From positions 1 to 54,280 of the forward strand of contig CAIKNA010000364.1 in the NCBI GenBank assembly GCA_903828645.1: a DNA stretch of 54,280 bases, in the 5' to 3' direction. The stretch comes from an uncultured Bacteroidales bacterium. GTDB taxonomy: Bacteria > Bacteroidota > Bacteroidia > Bacteroidales > FEN-979. Of this stretch, positions 18,271 through 27,271 are shown in pieces. Each line of letters begins with the position of its first letter. The stretch's first letter is position 1. A program made the translations under genes and the position numbers. The notes under the pieces are model-generated. The model had not been told where the DNA came from, made no database searches, and saw only the letters and a program-made list of their open reading frames with translations.

Positions 18271-19419
18271 TCATTCGGGTGATTGTTTTTCCGGCAGTGT
18301 TTTCAACAACCATAAAAAACCTATGGTTCCCGCAATGGTTGAGGAGATCAGCACTGCAATTTTCGAACTGTTAATGAACGAAACCCTGTCAAATGCCAGC
18401 AGTGTGATAAATATGGACATGGTAAACCCAATACCCCCCAGGAAGCCTGTGCCGGCAATGTGTTTCCATTTCAGACCCCTGGGCAGGGAGCAGATTCCAA
18501 GTGCAATACCCACCATCGAAAACAAGCAGATACCAAGGGGTTTTCCCAGGATAAGCCCGATGAAGATTCCAATACTCTCTGGCTCATATAAACTGTGATG
18601 CCAGTTACTGGTAAGAATGATCGCAGTATTGGCGAGTGCAAAAAGAGGAAGTATGATGAATGCTACCGGCCTGTGCAGGAAATGCTGTAGTTTGTAAGAA
18701 GGTGATTTTTCACCCCCGTCGCCAAATGGGATTGCAAAAGCGATCAATACCCCGGTAATTGTGGCATGTATTCCCGAGTGCAACATAAAATACCACATCA
18801 GTACTCCCCCGGCTAAATAGGGCAAAATCAGGTTTATTTTTAACCTGTTAAATATCAGCAATAAACCAAATATTCCCATCGCAATTAACAAATTTGACCA
18901 AACCAGTGCCGAAGTATAAAAAAATGCGATGATCAAGATGGCGCCCAGGTCGTCAATAACAGCCAAAGCTGTAAGGAATACTTTTAACGAGGCCGGTACC
19001 CTGCTGCCAAGCAAAGAGAGAATCCCAATGGCAAATGCGATGTCGGTAGCCATGGGAATTCCGGCTCCGGACCGGGTGGCCGTGTTGATATTGACCACCA
19101 GGTAAAGGCCTGCCGGGATGACCATCCCTCCCAGTGCTGCCATCAGCGGTAACGTGGCATTTCGAACATCGGACAATTCACCTGCATATATTTCCCGCTC
19201 AAGTTCCAGTCCGATCATCAGAAAAAAAACTGTCATCAACCCATCGTTGACCCAATGTTGCAAAGGATGACCTCCAATACTGAAGCTCCATAATTGCAGA
19301 TAATCTTCACCCAGGAATGAGTTTGCAGCCAGAATTGAAAAAACGGTACAAATAATCAGAATGATGCCCCCGGATTTTTCACTGTTAAAAAAATCGGTAA
19401 ATTGTCGGGTCAAGTTCAT
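18271..19419 (-). CDS. nhaA: Na+/H+ antiporter NhaA
   Basis: This inner-membrane antiporter exchanges protons for sodium and controls pH and salt. The 382-residue chain is about the length of E. coli NhaA and has the usual series of some 12 hydrophobic segments. The ion-binding pair Asp156-Asp157 is present in AVIDDLGA, and Asp126 in MATDIAFA corresponds to the conserved Asp133 of E. coli NhaA. The SIGGHPLQHWVNDGLM segment near the first loop is typical of the family. It stands as a single gene on the minus strand downstream of the DsrE-like gene, 89 bp away. Confidence 0.95.
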   Translation of the reverse strand: MNLTRQFTDFFNSEKSGGIILIICTVFSILAANSFLGEDYLQLWSFSIGGHPLQHWVNDGLMTVFFLMIGLELEREIYAGELSDVRNATLPLMAALGGMVIPAGLYLVVNINTATRSGAGIPMATDIAFAIGILSLLGSRVPASLKVFLTALAVIDDLGAILIIAFFYTSALVWSNLLIAMGIFGLLLIFNRLKINLILPYLAGGVLMWYFMLHSGIHATITGVLIAFAIPFGDGGEKSPSYKLQHFLHRPVAFIILPLFALANTAIILTSNWHHSLYEPESIGIFIGLILGKPLGICLFSMVGIALGICSLPRGLKWKHIAGTGFLGGIGFTMSIFITLLAFDRVSFINSSKIAVLISSTIAGTIGFLWLLKTLPEKQSPE

Positions 19420-19508
19420 GTTCGTTCCCTAATTACCTCTGTTTTGAATCGCTTCCATGAAGGTAAACCAACTAAAGAAATAGATTCCGTCATTTATCCT
19501 GTACACCA

Positions 19509-19844
19509 TTAAAAAGTTATCACCTTGTCGCTGCCTGATAAATATTCGGTAAACGGTCCTCCCATATACCTCACCGTTATTCCGAGAGTGATAAGCTTTT
19601 CAGTCACCTGATAGGCATCTGTACAGGCCTGGCAGGCTTCAACCGTGATTCCACTGTCAAACATATCTTTAAGCTGGCGATGGATATCCAGGTCCCCTCC
19701 CGTCAGCTTTGCAGAAGGTCCCCAAATGATCAGGTTGATCTCATCCCACCATCCGTTCGCCTTGGCGTTGACAAGATATGGAAATATGACCTTCATAGCC
19801 ACATCCTTTTCACCTGTCGTCCAAAGTAAATGCAATTTCCGCAT
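19509..19844 (-). CDS. DsrE-family-like protein
   Basis: The 111-residue protein has the DsrE/TusD-type fold pattern: an N-terminal LHLLWTTGEKDVAMKVIFPYL strand-helix, the central INLIIWGPSAKL strand, and EACQACTDAY with a Cys pair near residues 70-73, where DsrE-family proteins carry their reactive Cys. Family members move sulfur or sense redox state, but many small copies have no assigned role. It starts 13 bp after the M3 peptidase gene stops and is probably cotranscribed with it. Confidence 0.75.
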   Translation of the reverse strand: MRKLHLLWTTGEKDVAMKVIFPYLVNAKANGWWDEINLIIWGPSAKLTGGDLDIHRQLKDMFDSGITVEACQACTDAYQVTEKLITLGITVRYMGGPFTEYLSGSDKVITF

Positions 19845-19857
19845 GGTTTCCTTCGGT

Positions 19858-21966
19858 TTATTTCAATCCGCGTCGTTTCAGTAAAGGATCAACGGAAGGA
19901 TCCTGTCCCCTGAATTTACGGTACTGAACCATTCCTTCGTCATCCCCTGATTCGGCCAGGCAATATTTCCTGAACTTTGCAGCGAGTTCCTTATTGAAAA
20001 TATCGCCGGTTGATTTGAATGCATTGAAAGCATCAGCATCCAGCACGGCGGCCCATATGTATACGTAATACCCTGCAGCGTAGCCTCCTCCGAAGATATG
20101 GGCAAAATAGGTGGTCCGGTAACGGGGAAGTATCTCGGGAATCAGCCCGATTTTATTCATGGCATCATTTTCGAACTTTAACACATCCACATCAGCCGGA
20201 GTTGTCAATCCGTGATAGTCCATATCCAGAATGGAAGCAGCAAGGTATTCAACCGTCTCAAATCCCTGGTTGAAAAGGGCGCTGTTTTGAATTTTACCGA
20301 TCAGTTTATCGGGAATGGGCTCCCCTGTCTTATAATTCTTTGCATAGGCTTTCAGAACTTCAGGTTCCCCTGCCCAGTTTTCATTGAACTGCGACGGCAT
20401 CTCAACATAGTCCTGGGGAACATTTCCTGCAGTCCTTGTATATTTTCCTTCGGTGAACAATCCGTGCAAGGCATGACCGAATTCATGAAAAAGAGTAGTT
20501 GTCTCATCCCAGCTGAGCAGTGAAGGAGTGTCGGCGGTTGGTTTGGTAGCATTGCAGGTGACTGACATCACCGGGTAAACTTTTTTTCCGTTTTCCCAGC
20601 CGGCAGCCTGGAAATCGGTACACCATGCACCACCTCTCTTTCCATCACGGGGGTAATAATCCAGGTACAATATACCCAGGTGGCTTCCGTTGGCTTCTTT
20701 CACTTCAAAGGTCTCCACATCTTTCTGAAATACTGGCAGATCGGTTCGTTTTGTAAATGTTATTCCATAGAGTCTGTTCGCAACCAGGAACATTCCTTCC
20801 CTAACATTGGAGAGGCTGAAATAGGGTTTCAGTTCACTCTCGTCGAGGCTGTACTTCTCTTTGTGGATGATTTCTGAATAGTACCACCAATCCCATGACT
20901 GTAATTTAAATTTGCCTCCCTCCCGGTCGATGATCTTCTGCATTTCAGCCAATTCCTTTTCAGCAACCGGGAGTGCCGCCGTCCATAACTTTGCAAGAAA
21001 ATCATTCACCTTTGCCGGGGTCTTTGCCATGTTGTCATCAACCACGTATGCGGCATAACTTTCAAAACCAAGCAACCTGGCTTTCTCCAAGCGGAGTTTC
21101 ACGATTTTAGCGACGGTTTCCTTGTTATCATTTTTATTTCCATTATTTCCACGCATAAAATAACCGCGGTAGATCTGTTCACGCAGATCACGGTTTTTGG
21201 CATATTGAAGGAACGGGATCATGCTGGGTTTGGACAATGTAAACACCCATTTTCCGGCCATTCCTTTCTCCTTCGCTGTTTCTGCAGCCCCGTCAACCAC
21301 TCCCTGCGGCAAACCATCGAGGTTATTTTTATCCGAAATGACCAGTTTGAAATTTTCGTTGGTCTCCGCAAGAAGATTTTCACCAAAAGTGAGCGCAAGC
21401 ATTGACAATTCCTCGTTCAATTTTCGCAACTGGTCCTTTTTTTCAGGAGATAAATTTGCACCCTGGCGCTCAAAATCACGGAAATATTTCTCAACCACCC
21501 GCAATTGCTGGTCATCCATGTTCATGACTTTGCGCCGGTCGTAAACCGCCTTAATCCGCATAAACAGTTTTTCATTCAACGCAATATCATCATTGTGTTT
21601 TGAGACGACCGGGCTTAACTGCCGTGCGATCAACTGCAACTGCTTGTTAGTCTCTGCCTCGTTCAGGTTGTAAAAAACCTTACTGACCCGCGTAAGCAGT
21701 TTTCCCGATTTATCAAAGGCAAGGATCGTATTGGTAAAATCGGGTGTGGCAGAGTTGTTCACAATCGCCTCAATCTCGGCATTTTGCTGCTTTATTCCCT
21801 CCATGAATGCAGGCATGTAATCTGTTGTATCGATTTTATCGAACGGGGGTACCTGGAATGGGGTCTTGAATTCCGTAAAAAAGGGATTATCCCTCTTTTT
21901 TTCAGGTTTAAACCCGGAGAAAAGCAACATGGACATGGCCAACAACGTTATTGACAGGATTTTCAT
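19858..21966 (-). CDS. dcp: M3 family metallopeptidase (peptidyl-dipeptidase Dcp-like)
   Basis: This zinc peptidase cleaves dipeptides or short pieces from oligopeptides. The M3 signature HEFGHALHG lies near residue 493 and the downstream ENWAGEPEVL segment provides the third ligand region. An N-terminal signal peptide (ILSITLLAMSMLLFSGF) suggests a periplasmic or envelope location, as is common for Bacteroidota copies, unlike cytoplasmic E. coli Dcp. Its 702 residues fit the Dcp branch. A consensus promoter lies 30-60 bp upstream, and a DsrE-like gene follows in the same unit. Confidence 0.93.
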   Translation of the reverse strand: MKILSITLLAMSMLLFSGFKPEKKRDNPFFTEFKTPFQVPPFDKIDTTDYMPAFMEGIKQQNAEIEAIVNNSATPDFTNTILAFDKSGKLLTRVSKVFYNLNEAETNKQLQLIARQLSPVVSKHNDDIALNEKLFMRIKAVYDRRKVMNMDDQQLRVVEKYFRDFERQGANLSPEKKDQLRKLNEELSMLALTFGENLLAETNENFKLVISDKNNLDGLPQGVVDGAAETAKEKGMAGKWVFTLSKPSMIPFLQYAKNRDLREQIYRGYFMRGNNGNKNDNKETVAKIVKLRLEKARLLGFESYAAYVVDDNMAKTPAKVNDFLAKLWTAALPVAEKELAEMQKIIDREGGKFKLQSWDWWYYSEIIHKEKYSLDESELKPYFSLSNVREGMFLVANRLYGITFTKRTDLPVFQKDVETFEVKEANGSHLGILYLDYYPRDGKRGGAWCTDFQAAGWENGKKVYPVMSVTCNATKPTADTPSLLSWDETTTLFHEFGHALHGLFTEGKYTRTAGNVPQDYVEMPSQFNENWAGEPEVLKAYAKNYKTGEPIPDKLIGKIQNSALFNQGFETVEYLAASILDMDYHGLTTPADVDVLKFENDAMNKIGLIPEILPRYRTTYFAHIFGGGYAAGYYVYIWAAVLDADAFNAFKSTGDIFNKELAAKFRKYCLAESGDDEGMVQYRKFRGQDPSVDPLLKRRGLK

Positions 21967-21994
21967 ACTATTATTTTTTTGGGATATCAGGCTG

Positions 21995-22027
21995 CAAAGT
22001 TATCGGAAAGATTTAAAATCCGACAAA
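21995..22027 (-). promoter_or_regulatory. Bacteroidetes-type promoter of the M3 peptidase gene
   Basis: On the minus strand TTTG (plus-strand CAAA at 22024-22027) is followed by a 21-bp spacer and TAACTTTG (plus-strand CAAAGTTA at 21995-22002). Transcription would begin near 21988, 22 nt before the ATG. Confidence 0.65.
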
Positions 22028-22068
22028 TTCTTGTAACCTTTTTAAATTTACAGCATCTATATGGCATC

Positions 22069-22743
22069 ATGATAAAGATCAACCAGATTCACAAATCATA
22101 TGTAACAGGCAAGAACAGCCTGCATGTGCTCAAAGGGATTGACCTGGAAATAGCAGCCGGGGATATGATATCCATCATGGGTGCTTCAGGATCCGGAAAA
22201 TCGACCCTGCTGAACATACTCGGAATCCTGGACAGTTATGACTCCGGTGAATACCTGCTGAACGGTCTCAGGATAAATAGGTTAAGTGAACGAAAGGCTG
22301 CCCAGTTGAGAAACAGGATGCTCGGGTTCGTGTTCCAGTCGTTCAACCTCGTCTCCTTTAAAAATGCCATGGAAAATGTGGCACTTCCGCTATATTACCA
22401 GGATGTACCCCGAAAAAAACGGAACCTGATCGCGATGGAATACCTTGACCGGATGGGACTGAAAGAGTGGGCCCTTCACCTGCCCAACGAACTGTCGGGA
22501 GGGCAGAAACAGCGGGTTGCCATTGCCAGGGCACTCATCGGGAAACCAAAGGTAATCCTGGCTGACGAACCTACAGGCGCACTTGATTCGGCCACATCAC
22601 TGGAAGTCATGGACATTCTCCAGGAAATCAATGCCACCGGCATCACCGTGATCATCGTCACGCATGAGCATGACATAGCACTGCGCACCAGGAAGACCAT
22701 AAGGATTACTGATGGGAATATTACAGAGATTGTTGTTAATTGA
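22069..22743 (+). CDS. ABC transporter ATP-binding protein (MacB/LolD type)
   Basis: This 224-residue ATPase powers the two FtsX-like permeases encoded next to it. Walker A GASGSGKST lies near residue 41, the ABC signature LSGGQKQRVAIARAL follows the helical domain, Walker B is VILADEPTGALD, and the His switch is VTHEHD. It groups with MacB/LolD ATPases by its FQSFNLVSFKNAMENVALPL segment. The open frame extends upstream to 21979, but the ATG at 22069 (MIKINQIHKSY) matches the family start. Order: ATPase, permease, permease, adaptor. Confidence 0.93.
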   Translation: MIKINQIHKSYVTGKNSLHVLKGIDLEIAAGDMISIMGASGSGKSTLLNILGILDSYDSGEYLLNGLRINRLSERKAAQLRNRMLGFVFQSFNLVSFKNAMENVALPLYYQDVPRKKRNLIAMEYLDRMGLKEWALHLPNELSGGQKQRVAIARALIGKPKVILADEPTGALDSATSLEVMDILQEINATGITVIIVTHEHDIALRTRKTIRITDGNITEIVVN

Positions 22744-22745
22744 TT

Positions 22746-22779
22746 CAAAATGCAAAATCAAAATGCAAAATGCAAAACA
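22746..22779 (+). repeat. short CAAAATG heptad array
   Basis: About five units of CAAAATG, one of them a base short, fill most of the gap between the ABC ATPase stop and the first permease start. It belongs with the other phased 7-9 bp arrays in this window, but here only one arm is present. Confidence 0.6.
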
Positions 22780-22797
22780 GCGAAATGGTGATGTGGG

Positions 22798-24036
22798 ATG
22801 TTTGAGATAGATAAATGGCAGGAGATTTACAGTACGATCCGTAAAAACAAGTTGCGGACGTTTCTCACAGGCTTCAGTGTTGCCTGGGGAATTTTTATGC
22901 TGATTCTTCTGCTTGGTTCAGGATCGGGGCTTGAAAATGGCGTGAAAGAACAATTCAAGGGCGGTGCGACCAACGGAGTATGGATCAGCAGCGGCAAGAC
23001 GAGCATCCAATACAAAGGGCTGAAAATCGGGCGGCAGATCAAATTCACCAATGAGGATTACAAATCCATCAAATCAACAGTATCCGGTCCCGATCATATT
23101 TCAGCCAGGCTATTCCTTGGAAACAACCTGATCTCATATAAAAATGAATATGGTTCATTCTTTTTATCGCCTTGTCACCCCGATTATGGGTTTATCAAGG
23201 AGGTGGACATCCTGCAGGGACGATTCCTGAACAACATCGACATAAATGAATTCAGGAAAGTCGCCGTGATTGGGGAAAAGGTAAAATCATCGCTGTTCAA
23301 GGGTGCCGATTCAGTTGCGATGGGAAAGTATATCAAAATAAACGGGGTGCTGTTTAAAGTTGTGGGCATTTTCAGGGATTACAGCAGGAATGACGATGAA
23401 CAGAAAAGGGTTTACATACCGATATCCACCGCGCAGCGCGTCTTCCAGGGGGAGAATGTCATCAACCAGATCTCCTTCACCACCGGCAATGCTTCCGCCG
23501 GTGAGTCGGACCTGATGATAAAAAAATCAAAGGCTGTCCTGGCCAAAATGCACACTTTCGATATCGAAGATAACCGTGCCATCAACGTCTGGAACAAAAA
23601 CGAGGAGGTTCGCAAATTCAGGGCTTTGTTTGCAGGTATCCGGCTTTTTATCTGGATCATCGGCATCGGGACCATCATAGCCGGCATTGTGGGCGTAAGC
23701 AACATCATGATGATCGTGGTTAAGGAAAGAACCAAGGAGATCGGGATCAGAAAATCGCTGGGTGCGACACCCTGGTCGATCGTTGCCCTGATCATGCAGG
23801 AAGCCATTGTAATTACCTCGTTCGCCGGGTATATCGGACTGGTTCTGGGGGTTGGTTTGCTGGAATTGATTTCAACAAAGATGCCTCCCACAGATTTTTT
23901 CAGGAATCCCCAGGCTGATTTTTCAGTTGCGGTGATGGCCACTTTTCTGCTAATCATTGCCGGCGCAGTAGCAGGCTTTTTTCCCGCGATGAAAGCAGCC
24001 AGGGTAAACCCCGTGGAGGCGCTGAGGGATGAATAA
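22798..24036 (+). CDS. MacB-like ABC transporter permease 1
   Basis: This inner-membrane permease has one N-terminal transmembrane helix (FLTGFSVAWGIFMLILLLGSG), a large periplasmic MacB-PCD domain (about residues 45-270) and three C-terminal helices typical of FtsX-type permeases, with the conserved KERTKEIGIRKSLGATPWSI loop. It is 412 residues and lacks the ATPase domain that MacB carries in one chain. It shares its overall design with the next gene, which suggests they are diverged duplicates forming a heterodimer. Confidence 0.92.
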   Translation: MFEIDKWQEIYSTIRKNKLRTFLTGFSVAWGIFMLILLLGSGSGLENGVKEQFKGGATNGVWISSGKTSIQYKGLKIGRQIKFTNEDYKSIKSTVSGPDHISARLFLGNNLISYKNEYGSFFLSPCHPDYGFIKEVDILQGRFLNNIDINEFRKVAVIGEKVKSSLFKGADSVAMGKYIKINGVLFKVVGIFRDYSRNDDEQKRVYIPISTAQRVFQGENVINQISFTTGNASAGESDLMIKKSKAVLAKMHTFDIEDNRAINVWNKNEEVRKFRALFAGIRLFIWIIGIGTIIAGIVGVSNIMMIVVKERTKEIGIRKSLGATPWSIVALIMQEAIVITSFAGYIGLVLGVGLLELISTKMPPTDFFRNPQADFSVAVMATFLLIIAGAVAGFFPAMKAARVNPVEALRDE

Positions 24037-24044
24037 GGAAAAAA

Positions 24045-24083
24045 GAATATCGAATATCGAACAACGAATTATGAATAATGAAC
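24045..24083 (+). repeat. GAAnnnn heptad array
   Basis: Six successive 7-bp units all begin GAA and differ in the last four bases (tatc, tatc, caac, ttat, taat, ctac). It lies between the two permease genes. The same first units occur in the array at 53374-53466, 29 kb away, so the arrays are related in sequence as well as in design. Confidence 0.75.
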
Positions 24084-24135
24084 TACAATTATCTTACAGC
24101 CTGTAACTTAACACATAAACCTTAAAACTTTTTTC

Positions 24136-25398
24136 ATGTTTGATCTTGATCGCTGGCAGGAAATTTATCATGTGCTGAGTAAGAACAAACTCAGGACCTT
24201 CCTCACGGCATTCGGGGTCTTCTGGGGCATCTTCATGCTTGTAATCATGCTGGGGTCGGGCAATGGACTGCAGCGCGGGGTAACCCAGAATTTCGGCGAT
24301 ATGGCCACCAACAGTGTCTTTATCTGGACACAGCAAACCTCCATCCCTTACAGGGGATTTCCAAGAGGAAGAGGATATAATTTTGACAACGAGGATGTTG
24401 TAGCCATCAGGCATTCCATCCCCGAAATCAAATATCTTGCCCCGCGACTGCAGGCCGGGGGGTACCAGCAGAGCAACAACGTCATCAGGGGGTTAAAATC
24501 CGGGGTGTTCAACATCATGGGAGATTACCCGGCCTTCAACAAAATTGATCCGTTGAATTTCATCAAGGGACGGTTTATCAACGAATTGGATATCAAGGAT
24601 AAACGTAAGATCGCTGTCATCGGAAGCCGGGTCGTTGAGATCCTGTTTACAAAAAATGAAAATCCCATCAGTCAATATATTCAGATACAGGGAGTCTATT
24701 TCCAGGTGGTCGGCATTTTCAAATCAAAAAGAAACGGCGAACAGGCTGACCAGGAAAACCAGAACATATACCTCCCTTTCACTACCCTGCAGCAGACTTA
24801 TAATTATGGTAATGCGGTCGGTTTCTTTTCCATCACCGCACAGGATGACATCCCTGTTTCAGTAGTTGAGGAAAAAACAATCAGGTTGCTGAAGAAGCGC
24901 CATTCGGTTGCACCGGCTGATGATGCTGCCGTGGGACATTTTAACCTGAAAAAGGAGTTTGACAAGATGCAGGGCTTATTCTTTGGAATCCGCCTGCTGG
25001 TTTGGATTGTCGGAACGGGGACACTGCTGGCCGGGGTGATCGGGGTAAGCAACATCATGCTGGTAGTGGTCAGGGAACGTACAAAAGAGATCGGCATTCA
25101 GCGGGCACTTGGTGCAACACCCTGGAAGGTGATCAGCCAGATCATCATGGAATCGGTGGTGCTTACAACCTTTGCCGGTTACTTTGGACTCGTGGTTGGT
25201 GTCGGGTTGCTTGAGCTGATCAATTTTCTGCTTGGATCCCCGGGTGCAAATACCGAAATGTTTGTCCATCCCGGGATCGATTTTTCGGTTGCCGTCACCG
25301 CACTGTCAATCCTTGTATTCTGCGGTGCACTGGCAGGGCTTATTCCTGCGCGCAGGGCAGTCTCGGTGAAGCCCATCGATGCATTGCGTTATGAATGA
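24136..25398 (+). CDS. MacB-like ABC transporter permease 2
   Basis: The 420-residue protein has the same plan as permease 1: an N-terminal helix (FLTAFGVFWGIFMLVIMLGSG), a periplasmic MacB-PCD domain and three C-terminal helices with VRERTKEIGIQRALGATPWKV. Both open with FDxDxWQEIY. The adaptor gene follows after 36 bp. Together these products should export a substrate from the periplasm or inner membrane; the substrate (antibiotic, peptide or lipid) cannot be read from the sequence. Confidence 0.92.
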   Translation: MFDLDRWQEIYHVLSKNKLRTFLTAFGVFWGIFMLVIMLGSGNGLQRGVTQNFGDMATNSVFIWTQQTSIPYRGFPRGRGYNFDNEDVVAIRHSIPEIKYLAPRLQAGGYQQSNNVIRGLKSGVFNIMGDYPAFNKIDPLNFIKGRFINELDIKDKRKIAVIGSRVVEILFTKNENPISQYIQIQGVYFQVVGIFKSKRNGEQADQENQNIYLPFTTLQQTYNYGNAVGFFSITAQDDIPVSVVEEKTIRLLKKRHSVAPADDAAVGHFNLKKEFDKMQGLFFGIRLLVWIVGTGTLLAGVIGVSNIMLVVVRERTKEIGIQRALGATPWKVISQIIMESVVLTTFAGYFGLVVGVGLLELINFLLGSPGANTEMFVHPGIDFSVAVTALSILVFCGALAGLIPARRAVSVKPIDALRYE

Positions 25399-25434
25399 TA
25401 CATTAATATTAAATGATTTACACCTATATCTCTC

Positions 25435-26538
25435 ATGAAAAAAATCATCCAGATCTCGGTTCTCATCCTCATTCTTGCGGTTTTTGCAGTAACAATCATT
25501 TATCTCTACCGCAAATCACAGGAAAAACCGGTCGTTTATCAAACTGAAAAACCATTTATAACGACCATCATCAAGAAAACCGTCGCAACAGGTTCTGTCA
25601 TTCCCAGGAAAGAAATTGAAATAAAGCCTCAGGTTTCGGGTATCGTAGAGGAGATTTTCGTTCAGGCCGGCAAACAGGTCAGGCAGGGGGATGTTATTGC
25701 CCGGGTGCGAATCATTCCCGACCTCATCAACCTGAACAATGCGGAGGCACGCCTCGAAAGGGCAAAGATTGCTTTTGACGATGCCAAACTGAATGCCGAC
25801 CGGCAGGAAAAACTTTACAGCCAGGGGGTGATCTCTGCAGCGGAGAACCAGCAAACCCAAGTCAGTTATAAAAATGCCCGACAGGAGACTGACGCCGCAG
25901 AATCCAACCTTGAACTGATCCGCGAAGGGGTGAATAAAAAATCGGGTAAAACGACCAATACCCTGATCCGGTCGACCATCGACGGAATGCTGCTCGATAT
26001 CCCGATAAAAGTGGGGAACAGTGTGATAGAAACAAACAACTTCAACGCAGGGACCACCATCGCCACCGTGGCAGATGTGGGAGATATGATCTTCCAGGGA
26101 AAAGTCGATGAAACAGAGGTCGGCAAGATCAAGCCAGGCATGGATCTGATGCTCATCATCGGTGCCATTGACAACGATACATTCCATGCAACCCTCAAAT
26201 ATATTTCTCCCAAAGGGATCCTTGAAAACGGTGCGGTTCAGTTTGAAATAAAGGCGGATGTGAAGCTGAAGGAGAACCAGTTTATCCGGGCGGGTTACAG
26301 TGCCAATGCCGACATTATGCTCGATCACAGGGACCATGTACTTGCAGTAAAAGAGGCTGCACTCCTTTTCCAGGGAGATTCAACCTATGTGGAGGTGGAA
26401 AATACTTCCCAGAAGTTTGAAAAACGGTTCATTAAAACGGGCCTTTCCGATGGAATCAACATCCAGATTCTGTCAGGCCTTACTGAAAAAGACAAGATCA
26501 AGGTCCAGCAACCCAACGGCAACGGATCCACGAAATAA
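25435..26538 (+). CDS. periplasmic adaptor (membrane fusion) protein, MacA/HlyD-like
   Basis: The adaptor links the inner-membrane ABC permeases to an outer-membrane channel. It has one N-terminal membrane anchor (residues about 5-24), a first lipoyl half (SGIVEEIFVQAGKQVRQGDVIA), an alpha-hairpin coiled coil around residues 100-160, a second lipoyl half (STIDGMLLDIPIKVGN), and beta-barrel and membrane-proximal domains to the C terminus. It is 367 residues, normal for MacA. No TolC-like gene is present nearby, so an outer-membrane partner must be encoded elsewhere. Confidence 0.92.
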   Translation: MKKIIQISVLILILAVFAVTIIYLYRKSQEKPVVYQTEKPFITTIIKKTVATGSVIPRKEIEIKPQVSGIVEEIFVQAGKQVRQGDVIARVRIIPDLINLNNAEARLERAKIAFDDAKLNADRQEKLYSQGVISAAENQQTQVSYKNARQETDAAESNLELIREGVNKKSGKTTNTLIRSTIDGMLLDIPIKVGNSVIETNNFNAGTTIATVADVGDMIFQGKVDETEVGKIKPGMDLMLIIGAIDNDTFHATLKYISPKGILENGAVQFEIKADVKLKENQFIRAGYSANADIMLDHRDHVLAVKEAALLFQGDSTYVEVENTSQKFEKRFIKTGLSDGINIQILSGLTEKDKIKVQQPNGNGSTK

Positions 26539-26664
26539 TGACCGGCGGTTGACCGGATAATGCTCCCGTTTTACCGATTATTTTACCCTATTCATTGCCT
26601 TACCAGGCGTTTGTCCTTCCATGGGATTTCCTTATCTGAAATTTAATTCGGTTTACCGATTACA

Positions 26665-26697
26665 TTTGTTTTCAATGTGTTATTGAACATACATTTG
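26665..26697 (+). promoter_or_regulatory. candidate promoter of the TonB-C-like gene
   Basis: TTTG at 26665-26668 and TACATTTG at 26690-26697 are 21 bp apart, fitting the Bacteroidetes consensus. The -33 TTTG is itself the end of another TACATTTG (26661-26668), so the octamer occurs twice in direct repeat. A leader of about 110 nt precedes the ATG at 26815. The remainder of the 276-bp gap after the adaptor gene shows no other feature. Confidence 0.5.
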
Positions 26698-26814
26698 TAC
26701 ATGAACATTCTGTTAAACATATGTTAAAAATTTATATAAATTGTAACGTTACGATAAAAAAAACGTCATAAATACAATTATCCGACATTTTTAAACCCTT
26801 AAAAAAACACAGCC

Positions 26815-27171
26815 ATGAAAACAGTAAAATCACTCCGCACGATCATCATTATCCTGATGGTGATTTGCATGTCAGGAATTTCGTCTTACGCCATAGAACC
26901 TGCAATTGCTCCTGCATTGCACATTCAGAAAGTGATCAGGCAAAATATTGCCTATCCTGAAAATGCAGTCAAAAACTCTACTACAGGCACTGTAAACGTG
27001 ATTTTCGCCATCGATGAAAGCGGGAAGATCATGATTAAGAAATTGTTAAGCGACAACAAGGAGATTGCAGAAGAGGTTAAAACACAATTATCCAAAATCA
27101 ATTACAAGGAGGCCAACGCTCCGTCGTACCAGTTATATAAAATAACGATCTCATTCAGACTGATCGGATAA
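26815..27171 (+). CDS. small exported protein resembling the TonB C-terminal domain
   Basis: A signal peptide (TIIIILMVICMSGISSYA, residues about 9-26) precedes a single ~85-residue domain. Its YPENAVKNSTTGTVNVIFAIDESGKI pattern matches the TonB C-terminal fold, with its PxxA turn and G-x-V-x-V-x-F strand. There is no membrane-spanning TonB stalk or proline-rich linker, so it is not a full energy transducer. Such short periplasmic TonB-C-like proteins are frequent in Bacteroidota and have no known role. An intrinsic terminator follows. Confidence 0.7.
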   Translation: MKTVKSLRTIIIILMVICMSGISSYAIEPAIAPALHIQKVIRQNIAYPENAVKNSTTGTVNVIFAIDESGKIMIKKLLSDNKEIAEEVKTQLSKINYKEANAPSYQLYKITISFRLIG

Positions 27172-27208
27172 AGTCTTCCGTTTACTGCTGAAAGCCAGGA
27201 AAAAAAAC

Positions 27209-27247
27209 AGAGGCTGTCTCACCATTAATTCGTGAGAGAGCCTCTTT
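27209..27247. terminator. intrinsic terminator between convergent genes
   Basis: A 14-bp stem with one mismatch (AGAGGCT-GTCTCAC at 27209-27222 with its complement at 27232-27245) lies between the TonB-C-like gene and the convergent Rrf2 gene. An A-tract on the left and T-rich sequence on the right suit use from both sides. Confidence 0.85.
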
Positions 27248-27271
27248 GCTTTTTCAACGGCCAATGATGGA

